A DNA stretch of 64,000 nucleotides from Sphingomonas edaphi. GTDB lineage: Bacteria; Pseudomonadota; Alphaproteobacteria; Sphingomonadales; Sphingomonadaceae. A program made the translations under genes and the position numbers. The notes beneath the pieces are model-generated. The model was not told the origin of the DNA and ran no database searches. It saw only the letters and a list, made by a program, of their open reading frames with translations. Location of the stretch: the NCBI RefSeq assembly GCF_003583725.1, contig NZ_QXTF01000005.1:1-64000 (forward strand). The letters are read 5' to 3'. Of this stretch, positions 18,850-27,194 are shown piece by piece (position 1 is the first letter of the stretch; each line of letters opens with the position of its first letter).

Positions 18850-19845
18850 TTAGGCGAGGAGATCGCCCGTCAGTTCCCTCAAGTTCTTTTCGGGTCGAGC
18901 GCCATAATGCTGGATAACTTCGGCCGCGGCTACCGCACCCAGCTTCAGTGACGCCTCTAATCCGAGGCCGCGCGCCTGCCCGGCAAGGAAGCCGGATGCG
19001 AATAGGTCGCCCGCGCCGGTCGTGTCGACCAGTCGCTCGATCGGCTCAGCTGTCACTTCAGCGCGTTCGCCGCCGGCAATGGCAATGGCGCCCTTTTCGC
19101 TGCGCGTCACGGCCAGCGTCGGGGCGAATTCGGCCAGCGCACGGACCGCGTCGTCGATATCATCGACTTCCGCCATCGCCTTGGCCTCTGCCTCGTTGGC
19201 AAACAAAATATCGATCTTCCCCGCACGGAGAAGCTGCCAAAAGCCGTCGCGATGACGGTCGACGCAGAAGGTGTCTGACAGGGTAAAGGCCACCTTGCGC
19301 CCGGCCGCATGGGCGGCATCCATCGCCGCTTCCATCGCGGCACGTGGCTGCGACGGGTCCCACAAATAGCCCTCAAGATAGAGAATGCCGCTATCCGCCA
19401 CGGCGTCCATGTTGACGGAATGGGCCTCCAGTCGCTGCGCGGCGCCGAGGAAGGTGTTCATCGTCCGCTGCGCGTCGGGCGTCACGAGGATGAGACAGCG
19501 GGCCGTCGCGCCGACATCGTTCCGGGCTGGCACCAGGAAGTCGATGCCCTGCGCTTGGATGTCGTGCTGGTAGATTTTGCCTAGCTGGTCGTCGGCGACC
19601 TGGCCGATAAAGCCGGTCTTGATACCGAGCGCCGCGAGGCCCGCCGCCGTGTTCCCGGCCGATCCGCCGCTAATCTCGCGTCCAGGCCCCATCTCGCCAT
19701 ACAGCCGGACCGCTTCATCTTCGTCGATCAGACGCATCGATCCCTTGTCGAGACCCTGTTCTGTCAGGAAGCCCTCTTCGGCGTCGGCAATTACGTCGAC
19801 GATGGCGTTGCCGATGCAAAGCACGTCGAAGCGGGTGTCGGTCAT
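18850..19845 (-). CDS. Adenosine kinase (PfkB/ribokinase family)
   Basis: The protein is about 331 residues. The N-terminus contains FDVLCIGNAIVDVIA, then GGSAGNTAAGLAALG (sugar-binding segment). The ATP-side signature DTTGAGDLFASGFLAG carries the catalytic Asp. The alphaproteobacterial proteins of this form are annotated as adenosine kinases, which make AMP from adenosine; another PfkB sugar or nucleoside substrate is possible. ATG 19845 (MTDTRF) is chosen with AGGAA upstream; the longer frame has an unrelated basic extension. It ends at the shared terminator. Confidence 0.88.
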   Translation of the reverse strand: MTDTRFDVLCIGNAIVDVIADAEEGFLTEQGLDKGSMRLIDEDEAVRLYGEMGPGREISGGSAGNTAAGLAALGIKTGFIGQVADDQLGKIYQHDIQAQGIDFLVPARNDVGATARCLILVTPDAQRTMNTFLGAAQRLEAHSVNMDAVADSGILYLEGYLWDPSQPRAAMEAAMDAAHAAGRKVAFTLSDTFCVDRHRDGFWQLLRAGKIDILFANEAEAKAMAEVDDIDDAVRALAEFAPTLAVTRSEKGAIAIAGGERAEVTAEPIERLVDTTGAGDLFASGFLAGQARGLGLEASLKLGAVAAAEVIQHYGARPEKNLRELTGDLLA

Positions 19846-19947
19846 GGACGAAGTTCCTGCTGATGGGGAGAAGTCGCGCCGCCTAGCGGCACGGGTCGCC
19901 GGACACAAGCTTGCCAGTTCGCGGACGGCTCGTCACAACAGCGCGAG

Positions 19948-20310
19948 ATGCGCCGCCTTGCCCCCATTGCCGCCCTGCTCGCCGCTGCCTGCGCTTCCAC
20001 GCCCGCGCCCCAACCGACGTCGCCGGCCGGTCATGCGGTCACGACCAACGATCACGAACATCGAAACCTAAACGGCATGACGGCCCACGAACTGACAGAA
20101 CATTTTGGCAGGCCGCGAATCCAGATTCGCGAGGGTGTCGGCACGAAACTGCAATTTGCCGGACCGGCCTGCGTCCTTGACGCCTATCTCTATCCGGAAG
20201 GCAACGGCACGCCGCGCGTTGGCTATGTCGAGGCTCGCAATTTCCAAGGCGCCGATGTCAGCGCTCAAAGCTGCGTCTATGCGATCGAGGCGCGGCTCGG
20301 CAGGCGCTGA
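19948..20310 (+). CDS. Small lipoprotein with SmpA/OmlA-like fold features
   Basis: The 120-residue protein has a short lipoprotein signal (LAPIAALLAAACAS) and then a Pro-rich linker. A compact domain follows, beginning LNGMTAHELTEHFGRP and continuing with LQFAGPACVLDAYLYP, which resembles BamE/SmpA-type small outer-membrane lipoproteins. Two cysteines beyond the lipobox could pair. Its function is unknown. The last 34 bases overlap the convergent end of queG. That is unusual but both frames look real, since queG is full length and this protein has normal codon use. Confidence 0.72.
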   Translation: MRRLAPIAALLAAACASTPAPQPTSPAGHAVTTNDHEHRNLNGMTAHELTEHFGRPRIQIREGVGTKLQFAGPACVLDAYLYPEGNGTPRVGYVEARNFQGADVSAQSCVYAIEARLGRR

Positions 20311-21335
20311 AGCCGTTCTAGCGCCCAGCGGGCAGCGTCCGCCACCACCGGATCATCGCTACCTAAATGCCGTTCGATCGAGGGCCGGAGCGACAGTTCG
20401 CCGCTGTTCCCAGCAGCGATCAAGCAATTTCGCGTCATCCTGGCGACGCCGATCCGCTTGATCGGCGACCCTGAGAAAAGCTCGCGGAACGAAGCGTCGT
20501 CGAGCGAGAGGAGATCAGCGAGCGCGGGCGCTGCCAGTTCGGCGCGCGGCGCAAAAGCCTTGTTGGCCTGAGCCGCGCTGGCGAACCGGTTCCACGGGCA
20601 GACGGCAAGGCAATCGTCGCAGCCGTAAATCCGGTTGCCGATCGCTTCCCGGAATTCGTTTGGGATGGGTCCGGCCAGTTCGATGGTGAGATATGAAATG
20701 CACCGTCGTGCATCAACCAGTTGCGGTGCGACGATGGCGCGTGTCGGGCAAGCATCGATGCAGCGGGTGCAGCTGCCGCAATGCTCGGCGGCCGGATCGT
20801 CCGGCTCGAGATCCAGAGTGGTGTAGATGATGCCGAGGAACAGCCAGCTGCCATGCTCGCGGTTGAGCAAGTTGCTATGCTTCCCCTGCCAGCCAACGCC
20901 GGCTGCTGCTGATAGCGGCTTTTCCATGACGGGCGCAGTATCGACGAAGACCTTAAGCTGGCATCCACACTCGTCCGCGAGCCAGCGGCCCATCGCCTTC
21001 AGCGCCTTTTTCACGACCTTGTGATAGTCTGCGCCTTGCGCATAGACCGAAATTCGGCCGCGATCCCCGGCATCGGCAAGCGCTAGCGGGTCCACCGCCG
21101 GCGCATAGCTCATACCCAGCGCAATTACCGACTTTGCGTCGGGCCACAATCCGTTCGGGCTGGAACGTTGGCCGGCCCTTTCTTCCATCCAACCCATCTC
21201 GCCGTGGTTTCCGGCGGCCAACCAGTCCATTAGCCTTTCGCCAGCTTCCGGCGCCGCGTTCGCGCGCGCAATGCCCCAGGCGCTGAATCCCAGTTCCGCC
21301 GCCTTGTCGAAAATCCGCTGCTTCAGGCTTGTCAT
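20277..21335 (-). CDS. queG: tRNA epoxyqueuosine reductase
   Basis: QueG reduces epoxyqueuosine to queuosine in the wobble position of tRNAs for Tyr, His, Asn and Asp, using cobalamin and two 4Fe-4S clusters. The 352-residue length is normal. The two ferredoxin-type motifs CGSCTRCIDACP and CDDCLAVCPWN are present. The cobalamin-side region (AAAGVGWQGKHSNLLNREHGSW) is seen in parts typical of the family. The ATG at 21335 lies only 20 bases from the start of the divergent ABC transporter gene. Confidence 0.96.
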   Translation of the reverse strand: MTSLKQRIFDKAAELGFSAWGIARANAAPEAGERLMDWLAAGNHGEMGWMEERAGQRSSPNGLWPDAKSVIALGMSYAPAVDPLALADAGDRGRISVYAQGADYHKVVKKALKAMGRWLADECGCQLKVFVDTAPVMEKPLSAAAGVGWQGKHSNLLNREHGSWLFLGIIYTTLDLEPDDPAAEHCGSCTRCIDACPTRAIVAPQLVDARRCISYLTIELAGPIPNEFREAIGNRIYGCDDCLAVCPWNRFASAAQANKAFAPRAELAAPALADLLSLDDASFRELFSGSPIKRIGVARMTRNCLIAAGNSGELSLRPSIERHLGSDDPVVADAARWALERLQRLPSRASIA

Positions 21336-21355
21336 GGCCCTGCCAGCCTTTACCC

Positions 21356-22312
21356 ATGTTCGCCATGGGGGAAAGAGCGATTGCCGCCGAGGCGCGGGAC
21401 CTCGTCAAGGATTTCGACGGCAAGCGCGCTGTCGACGGCGTCAGCCTGACCGTCCCAGAGGGCAGCATCACCGGCATCCTAGGCCCCAACGGCGCAGGCA
21501 AAACAACAACGCTGCGCATGATGCTGGGGATCATCGATCCCACATCGGGCACGCGCACGCTGCTTGGTCACGACCGGCCGCTCGAGGTGGCGCGCGAGGT
21601 GGGCTACCTGCCCGAAGAGCGCGGCCTTTACCCGACGATGCCCGCCTCGGAGGCGATCGCCTTCATGGGCGCGTTACGCGGGCTGCCGATTGCGGAGGGC
21701 CGCCGAAGGGCGCTCCAACTTCTGTCGGACCGCGGCCATGAGGATTGGGCCAAGCGCCCGATCCGCACCCTCTCGAAGGGCATGGCGCAAACCGTCCAGC
21801 TCCTCGGGACCATCGTCCATCGGCCCAGGCTCATCGTCCTAGACGAGCCATTTTCCGGCCTCGACGCGCTGAACCAGGAAAAGTTGGAGCAACTGATCCG
21901 CGATCAGGCGGCGGCGGGGGTGACCGTTATTTTCTCTACTCACGTCATCGCCCATGCCGAGCGCTTGTGCGAACGCGTGGCGATCATTGCAGAGGGCCGC
22001 GCGGCGTTCGAAGGCGCGGTGGACGAAGCGCGAAGCCGGCTTCGGCCAATCGTTCATCTCCGCACTCGGATGGCGGACGGTCCCTGGCGCAGCGCGCTGC
22101 CCACTTCAGCAAAAAATGTTGCCGGTGAATGGCGCTTCGAATTGCCCGAGGGCGGACCGGAGCCCTTGCTGAAGGCGTTGCTCGACAGCGCGGCCGGCAT
22201 TGAGACACTCAGCATCGAACGGCCCGGGCTGCACGACGCCTTCATTGCCATCGCCGGGGAAGCGGCGGCAAGGGAAATGGGCCATTCGCCAGCGGAGGCG
22301 GGATCCGAATGA
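21356..22312 (+). CDS. ABC transporter ATP-binding protein (NatA-like)
   Basis: The ATPase is about 318 residues. The Walker A motif is GPNGAGKTT, the signature LSKGMAQ, and Walker B LIVLDEPFSGLD followed by the switch STHVIAHAERL. A C-terminal extension of about 90 residues resembles the DUF4162 region of Na+ or drug exporters of the NatA/CcmA type. Starts are possible at ATG 21356 and ATG 21365. The stop overlaps the permease start by 4 bases (ATGA), so the two are translationally coupled. Confidence 0.9.
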   Translation: MFAMGERAIAAEARDLVKDFDGKRAVDGVSLTVPEGSITGILGPNGAGKTTTLRMMLGIIDPTSGTRTLLGHDRPLEVAREVGYLPEERGLYPTMPASEAIAFMGALRGLPIAEGRRRALQLLSDRGHEDWAKRPIRTLSKGMAQTVQLLGTIVHRPRLIVLDEPFSGLDALNQEKLEQLIRDQAAAGVTVIFSTHVIAHAERLCERVAIIAEGRAAFEGAVDEARSRLRPIVHLRTRMADGPWRSALPTSAKNVAGEWRFELPEGGPEPLLKALLDSAAGIETLSIERPGLHDAFIAIAGEAAAREMGHSPAEAGSE

Positions 22313-23529
22313 AATTGCCGGAAACGATACGCGCTGCTTTCGTCATCGCCCGCCGCGATTTTTCGGCGACGGTGCTGAGCAAGACGTTCCTCTTCTTCCT
22401 GCTGGGCCCGCTCTTTCCCATCGGACTCGGCTTCATCTTCGGTGGCATCGGTGCGCAAGTCGAAGAGACAGCCGCGCCCGCGACGGTAGCGGTCGTGTCG
22501 TCGCCAGCCGACTTCGCCTTGCTCCAAAAGGCGCGACACCGATTCGAGCCGCTCGGCACTGACCGGCCGCTGGTCAGGCTGCAGCGGGTCGACCCAGAAC
22601 CCGATGCGGCCGCACAACGGCAGCGGCTACTGACCTCTGCCGACAATCCTATCCTGGGGGTGCTGGAGGGCGGCCTGTTCGCGCCCAAGTTCACCGGTGC
22701 AGTCACCGCCGACGGGCGCACCGTCCAGCAGATCAACCTTTTCGTCGAGGAAGCGGTCAGGATGCGCTCGTCTCTCCAGGTGCCTTCATTGCCGGTCGAG
22801 GTGACACTGACGCGGACGTCCTCGGGCTCGGTCGCTTTCGCGCGAAACCTCACGGCCCGCGCGGGCCAGACGATCCTGTTCGTGCTGACCATCCTGCTCG
22901 CGGGCATGCTGCTGTCACAGCTGATCGAGGAAAAATCGAACAAGGTGATCGAGGTTCTTGCCGCTGCAGTCCCAGTCGACGCCATTTTCCTTGGAAAGCT
23001 GTTCGCGATGCTCGCCATGTCGCTTGTCGGCATTACCGTTTGGACCAGCGCGGGTGCGGCAGCGATCGCCATCTATGCCAAGGGCGGGCTTGAATCCCTG
23101 CCCCCTCCGGCCGTCGGTTGGCCGGCCTTCCTCTTCTTCATCCTTCTCTATTTCTCGATGAGCTACCTGCTGATCGGTGCCACCTTCCTCGGCATCGGCG
23201 CCCAGGCCTCGACAGTTCGGGAAGTCCAGACCCTGTCGATGCCCGTAACCATGTCGCAGGTGCTGCTGTTCGGCTTTGCATCGCTCGGCGTCGGCCGGCC
23301 GGATAGCGCCGCGGCAATTGGGGCGGCGGTGTTCCCGCTTTCCTCCCCATTTGCCATGGTCGCGCGCGCTGCGGAGGAGGAAGCGCTGTGGCCGCACGTT
23401 ATCGCGCTGGTTTGGCAGGTATTATGGGTCGCCCTGATCCTTAAGCTGGCCTCGGCCATCTTCCGCCGGAGCGTTTTGAAGTCTGGCCCGTCGCGCCGCT
23501 GGCCGTGGCAGCGGCGGCAGACCGCCTAG
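22309..23529 (+). CDS. ABC-2 type permease (NatB-like)
   Basis: The 406-residue protein has one N-terminal membrane segment, a large extracytoplasmic domain (about residues 45-185), and then five or six C-terminal segments. EEKSNKVIEVLAAAVPVDAIFLGKLF, in its conserved parts, lies between the first of these, as in ABC-2 exporters of the NatB type. It pairs with the ATPase just upstream. The exported substrate is unknown; sodium, drug or lipid export are all seen in relatives. It converges on the PEP-mutase-like gene with a 4-base overlap. Confidence 0.9.
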   Translation: MKLPETIRAAFVIARRDFSATVLSKTFLFFLLGPLFPIGLGFIFGGIGAQVEETAAPATVAVVSSPADFALLQKARHRFEPLGTDRPLVRLQRVDPEPDAAAQRQRLLTSADNPILGVLEGGLFAPKFTGAVTADGRTVQQINLFVEEAVRMRSSLQVPSLPVEVTLTRTSSGSVAFARNLTARAGQTILFVLTILLAGMLLSQLIEEKSNKVIEVLAAAVPVDAIFLGKLFAMLAMSLVGITVWTSAGAAAIAIYAKGGLESLPPPAVGWPAFLFFILLYFSMSYLLIGATFLGIGAQASTVREVQTLSMPVTMSQVLLFGFASLGVGRPDSAAAIGAAVFPLSSPFAMVARAAEEEALWPHVIALVWQVLWVALILKLASAIFRRSVLKSGPSRRWPWQRRQTA

Positions 23530-24269
23530 CCGATCGCCGCCTTCGCCGCTACCGTCAGTTGCTCCATCAACGCGCGGTGCGGGAATGGCCCGTGGCTGAT
23601 ACGCGCGACGCCCGCTGACGCCCAATCGGATTTCAGCGGCGCGCCAGGAAAGGCGATTAGGTTGAGCGGCAGCGGGACTTCACGTACGACGCGCTCAACC
23701 TGCTTGGGATCAGCGAGGCGGGGCACGAAGAATCCATTCGCGCCGGCGTCAGCAAATGCCTTTCCGCGTTCGATTACATGTTCGACCAAGCTGTCGTCCT
23801 GCTCTTTGACTTTTAAGTACAGGTCGGTCCGGGCATTGATGAAGAAGTCTTCGCCGACGGCGCGCCGCATCGCTTGGATCCGCCGAACCTGCACATCCAG
23901 TGGATGCACTCCCTCCCCGCCGATCCTTTGATCCTCGAAATTGCAGCCAACTGCGCCGGTTCCCTTTAAACGCGCCGCGTTCCTGCCGCCCTCCTCCTGG
24001 TCGGTGGAATAAGCGCCTTCGAAATCAACTGTGACCGGCAGGTCGACGGCGTCCACGATCCGGCGGGCATTGGCGAGGGCGAAATCGATGGGCACCTGCT
24101 CGCCATCTGGCCAGCCGTTGGCATCGGCCACTGGGTGGCTGCCCGTCGCCAGCGCCTTCGCGCCCGCCTTCACAACGGCGAGCGCGCTACCGACGTCCCA
24201 GATGTTGTAGAAAATGACCGGGTCGCCGGGCGCGTGGAGCGCGGCGAAGGTTTCATACTTGCTGCTCAT
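23526..24269 (-). CDS. Isocitrate lyase/PEP phosphonomutase family protein
   Basis: The 247-residue protein has the family's alpha/beta barrel. FYNIWDVGSALAVVKAGAKALATGS is the N-terminal strand region, VDFEGAYS holds the metal-binding acidic residues, and GTGAVGCNFEDQ and FFINARTDLYL follow. The group includes phosphoenolpyruvate mutase, methylisocitrate lyase and oxaloacetate decarboxylase. This short form, common in proteobacteria, has no assigned reaction. Its start overlaps the end of the VOC gene by 17 bases, so the two are probably coupled. Confidence 0.85.
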   Translation of the reverse strand: MSSKYETFAALHAPGDPVIFYNIWDVGSALAVVKAGAKALATGSHPVADANGWPDGEQVPIDFALANARRIVDAVDLPVTVDFEGAYSTDQEEGGRNAARLKGTGAVGCNFEDQRIGGEGVHPLDVQVRRIQAMRRAVGEDFFINARTDLYLKVKEQDDSLVEHVIERGKAFADAGANGFFVPRLADPKQVERVVREVPLPLNLIAFPGAPLKSDWASAGVARISHGPFPHRALMEQLTVAAKAAIG

Positions 24270-24639
24270 TTGGGGCCGGTCCTTTCTGTTGCCATAGTTC
24301 GACCTTCAGCCCGTCGGGATCGAGTATCCAAGCGAAGCGGCCATAATCCTCGTCCTGCCGCCCCAAAATCTCAATGCCCTTGGCGCTGAGGTCGGCGACC
24401 ATGCCATCGAGATCGTCAACACGCAGGTTAATCATGAATGGCAGCGTGCTTGGGTCGAAATAGTCGCTACCCGCCTTGAACGGCGACAGGAGCGCGAAGC
24501 CGTCCGCATCGTCGCTCTTGAACGGAAACATCGCGCCCCATTCGCCACCGATGCTGAAGTGCTCCTCGTACCAGGCTCGCGTCTTTTCGGGATCGGCCAC
24601 TTTGTAGAAGACGCCGCCCAGACCCGTCACTCGTGCCAT
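24253..24639 (-). CDS. VOC-family (glyoxalase-like) protein
   Basis: The 128-residue protein is a single VOC domain, with GLGGVFYKVADPEKTRAWYEEHF in conserved positions at the start and the end motif FAWILDPDGLKVELWQ, whose Glu is a typical metal ligand. VOC proteins include glyoxalases, dioxygenases and resistance proteins, and the substrate here is unknown. It lies between the M49 lipoprotein (25 bases upstream) and the PEP-mutase-like gene (overlapping), all on the minus strand. Confidence 0.87.
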   Translation of the reverse strand: MARVTGLGGVFYKVADPEKTRAWYEEHFSIGGEWGAMFPFKSDDADGFALLSPFKAGSDYFDPSTLPFMINLRVDDLDGMVADLSAKGIEILGRQDEDYGRFAWILDPDGLKVELWQQKGPAPNEQQV

Positions 24640-24664
24640 TGCGCCCCTCCTTGCGGTGCGGCCG

Positions 24665-26332
24665 TCAGATCCGGTCCGGGTAGACCGGCCGGATATCCAC
24701 GGGAATGTCCTTCATCGTATCGATGACTTGCTGCGCTTCGGGGTCGAGAACCGCCCACTTGTCGAGAAACGCCTTGGTTCCAGCATAATCGCCATTGCCC
24801 TGCAGCCGAACGATCGCTCCGACCAGGTCGCGAATTGCGGAATCGATCTTGGCTTCGTCGATCCGGAACCGCTTCGCCTGTGCGTCCCACACGATGCCGC
24901 CGCGGTCGCGAAGGAAACGATACTGCATCGCCGCGCCCTTGCCGTGCGCCTCGCCGGTACCGAACCGCATCGCACGGAAAAGCCCGGCCACATAAGTCGC
25001 GCGAATCTGCTTCTTCTCCGCAGCCGGAAGCACGCCCTTGTCCATCATATAGAGGATGTTCCAAGCGCCCATGACATCAGCTTTCGCCTCTTCGAAGCCC
25101 GAACTGATTTCCTTCAGCTCCTTGTCGACCGTTGTCGTGCGCCCGTTAACGACGATCGATCCCGGCCCCAAGCTGTGGGACAGTTCGTGGAACAGCGTTT
25201 CAAGGAACATATATTTCTTGGTCACGTCGCCGGACTGTTCCGTTACCAGCGTCAGGCTCGCCATCGGGGCCAAGATGCGCTCATATTTCGCGCCTAGCAC
25301 ATTACGAAGGATAACCTTCTTCGCACCCTTGGCCTCGCGAACCCGCTCGTCGTTGGGCAGGTTGAACGCGACGGTCTGGATGCCCGGGACATTATCGCCA
25401 CCCCCCTTAATCTGATCCGCGACCGCAATTGGCGATTCGAAGCCGCGCTGGAAGTTCTTGTAGCTTTCCTCAACCGGAAGGTTGGCCTCCATGTCGCGCA
25501 AATGGCCCTTGTAGACGTCCAGCGCCGACGATTCCTTCGGGTCCTTCAAGGTCAAAAAGCTCTCGAACGCAGTCTTCCGGCCATAAAGCTCGTCGGTGTA
25601 GACCTCATACGGGCCGATCGCGATTTCGATCGGCGTGTCCTTCAGGTCCATCCAGGCGAGTTCCGACTGGAAATAGTCGTCGGTGCGGAAGGCCTGTGCG
25701 CGAAGGGACAGGAATTTCTGAAGCGAGGGATTCCTCGTCTTCGCCGCGGCCTGCTCGAGCAGCTTCGCTGCGGGCTCCAGCCACTGCTTATACTCGACCG
25801 AATAGGGCACCGCGACTAGCTTGTCCCCCTGCCGCTTCACGACGGTATAAGGGTCGGTCAGCTTCGCTACTTCTTCCGGATGCGCTGCCAGATATTTGTC
25901 AAACTCGGCCTTGGTTAGATCCGCCGGATAAAAGCCCGCGCCCGCCGGCTTTGGCTTTCCGCCGAAGAACGCCTCTCCGTCATTGACCGGATCCCACGGG
26001 CCGAAAAACGCGTCGAACCGCTCGAACAGCGCTAGATCATTCTTCGCCACCACCTCGGCACGAAGCTTGTCGTAATCGGGCGTCGACTGCCTTTTATAGA
26101 TTTCGCTCATCAAGTTCGATGCCTGGATAAGCAAGTTGACGACTTCTTTCTCCTCCGCGCTGAGGTAGCCGGTGTCGGTCGTCATCTCGATCCGCGCTAG
26201 CTTGGACAGCCCGTCCGCGCCGGGCGCTTCGGCGGACACGGCGTTGCCCTCCGCCTGTTTCGATACTTCGCAGCCCGAAAGCGCGATCATGGACAGGGCG
26301 GAGGCGGCGGCGAGCCAGGAAAACTTCGTCAT
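24665..26332 (-). CDS. M49 (dipeptidyl-peptidase III-like) lipoprotein peptidase
   Basis: The 555-residue protein has a lipoprotein signal (AAASALSMIALSGC), so it is probably anchored at the cell envelope. The zinc motif is HELSH (in LFHELSHSLG) and the second metal motif is EEAKADVMG. Together they match family M49, whose members remove N-terminal dipeptides. Classical DPP III has the six-residue HEXXXH, whereas this has the five-residue HEXXH seen in some bacterial members. It begins a minus-strand run with the VOC and PEP-mutase-like genes. The LytTR regulator lies 58 bases upstream on the same strand. Confidence 0.85.
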   Translation of the reverse strand: MTKFSWLAAASALSMIALSGCEVSKQAEGNAVSAEAPGADGLSKLARIEMTTDTGYLSAEEKEVVNLLIQASNLMSEIYKRQSTPDYDKLRAEVVAKNDLALFERFDAFFGPWDPVNDGEAFFGGKPKPAGAGFYPADLTKAEFDKYLAAHPEEVAKLTDPYTVVKRQGDKLVAVPYSVEYKQWLEPAAKLLEQAAAKTRNPSLQKFLSLRAQAFRTDDYFQSELAWMDLKDTPIEIAIGPYEVYTDELYGRKTAFESFLTLKDPKESSALDVYKGHLRDMEANLPVEESYKNFQRGFESPIAVADQIKGGGDNVPGIQTVAFNLPNDERVREAKGAKKVILRNVLGAKYERILAPMASLTLVTEQSGDVTKKYMFLETLFHELSHSLGPGSIVVNGRTTTVDKELKEISSGFEEAKADVMGAWNILYMMDKGVLPAAEKKQIRATYVAGLFRAMRFGTGEAHGKGAAMQYRFLRDRGGIVWDAQAKRFRIDEAKIDSAIRDLVGAIVRLQGNGDYAGTKAFLDKWAVLDPEAQQVIDTMKDIPVDIRPVYPDRI

Positions 26333-26390
26333 CGGCAGTCCTTAATCGAGGAGTCGCGGCGGACTCCAGCGCGCTTCGACGAGCAGCGGA

Positions 26391-27194
26391 TCAGTGGACG
26401 AAGCGCGCCACCACGTCGCGATAGCTGCGCGACACCTTCACCTGGGCGCCGCTGTCCAGCACTAAGAAACACTCGCCGTTGGTGTGCGGCTTCACCTGCC
26501 GCACGAGGTCGAGGTTGACGATCGTCGAGCGGTGCACGCGCTGGAAGCGGCGTGGGTCGAGCCGCTTTTCCAAGTCCTTCATCGTCTCGCGAAGGATCAG
26601 CGTGTTGTCGCCGGTCTGGATGCACATGTAATCGCCGGCAGCATCGATCCGTTCGATCGTGTCCACGTCGACGCGGAAAATCTGCCCCTGATCACGGATG
26701 TTGATCATCTTCTCGAAGCGGTTGGACGCCGGGCCTTCGGAAGACGCATCGGCCAGTTCTTCGGCCGCCTCCGGCGCATGTTCGGCCAGCGCTTCCTTCA
26801 GCCGCTCGGCTTCCTCGGCGCCGCGCTTCTCCGTCAGGCGCTGCCGGACACGGTCGAGCGTTGCCGCCAGCCGGTCCTCTTCGACCGGCTTCATGAGGTA
26901 ATCGACCGCCTGCGCCTCGAATGCGCGCAGCGCATGCTCGTTATACGCGGTAACGAACACGAACAGCGGCGGTTCGACCTCCATCATCCCCGAAATCACC
27001 GAAAAACCGTCGAACCCCGGCATTTGGATGTCGAGGAAGACTAGGTCGGGCTTGTGCGTCTTAATCGCGCGGATCGCCTCTCGGCCGTTGGCGGCGGTTG
27101 CGACCACTTCTACGTCGTCGTGCGCCTCCAGACGGAGGCGCAGGCCCTGCGTAGCCAGCGGCTCGTCGTCGACGAGGATTGTTCGGATGGTCAT
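26391..27194 (-). CDS. LytTR-family response regulator
   Basis: The 267-residue protein has an N-terminal receiver (phosphorylation site D55 in LVFLDIQMPG, acidic DD at 9-10, conserved Lys in YLMKPVEEDR). An Ala/Glu-rich linker leads to a C-terminal LytTR DNA-binding domain (INIRDQGQIFRV, then ERIDAAGDYMCI and FQRVHRSTIVNL). The frame runs open far upstream into the kinase gene, but the true start is ATG 27194. It overlaps the kinase stop by 4 bases. LytTR regulators bind direct repeats near promoters; their targets here are unknown. Confidence 0.95.
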   Translation of the reverse strand: MTIRTILVDDEPLATQGLRLRLEAHDDVEVVATAANGREAIRAIKTHKPDLVFLDIQMPGFDGFSVISGMMEVEPPLFVFVTAYNEHALRAFEAQAVDYLMKPVEEDRLAATLDRVRQRLTEKRGAEEAERLKEALAEHAPEAAEELADASSEGPASNRFEKMINIRDQGQIFRVDVDTIERIDAAGDYMCIQTGDNTLILRETMKDLEKRLDPRRFQRVHRSTIVNLDLVRQVKPHTNGECFLVLDSGAQVKVSRSYRDVVARFVH

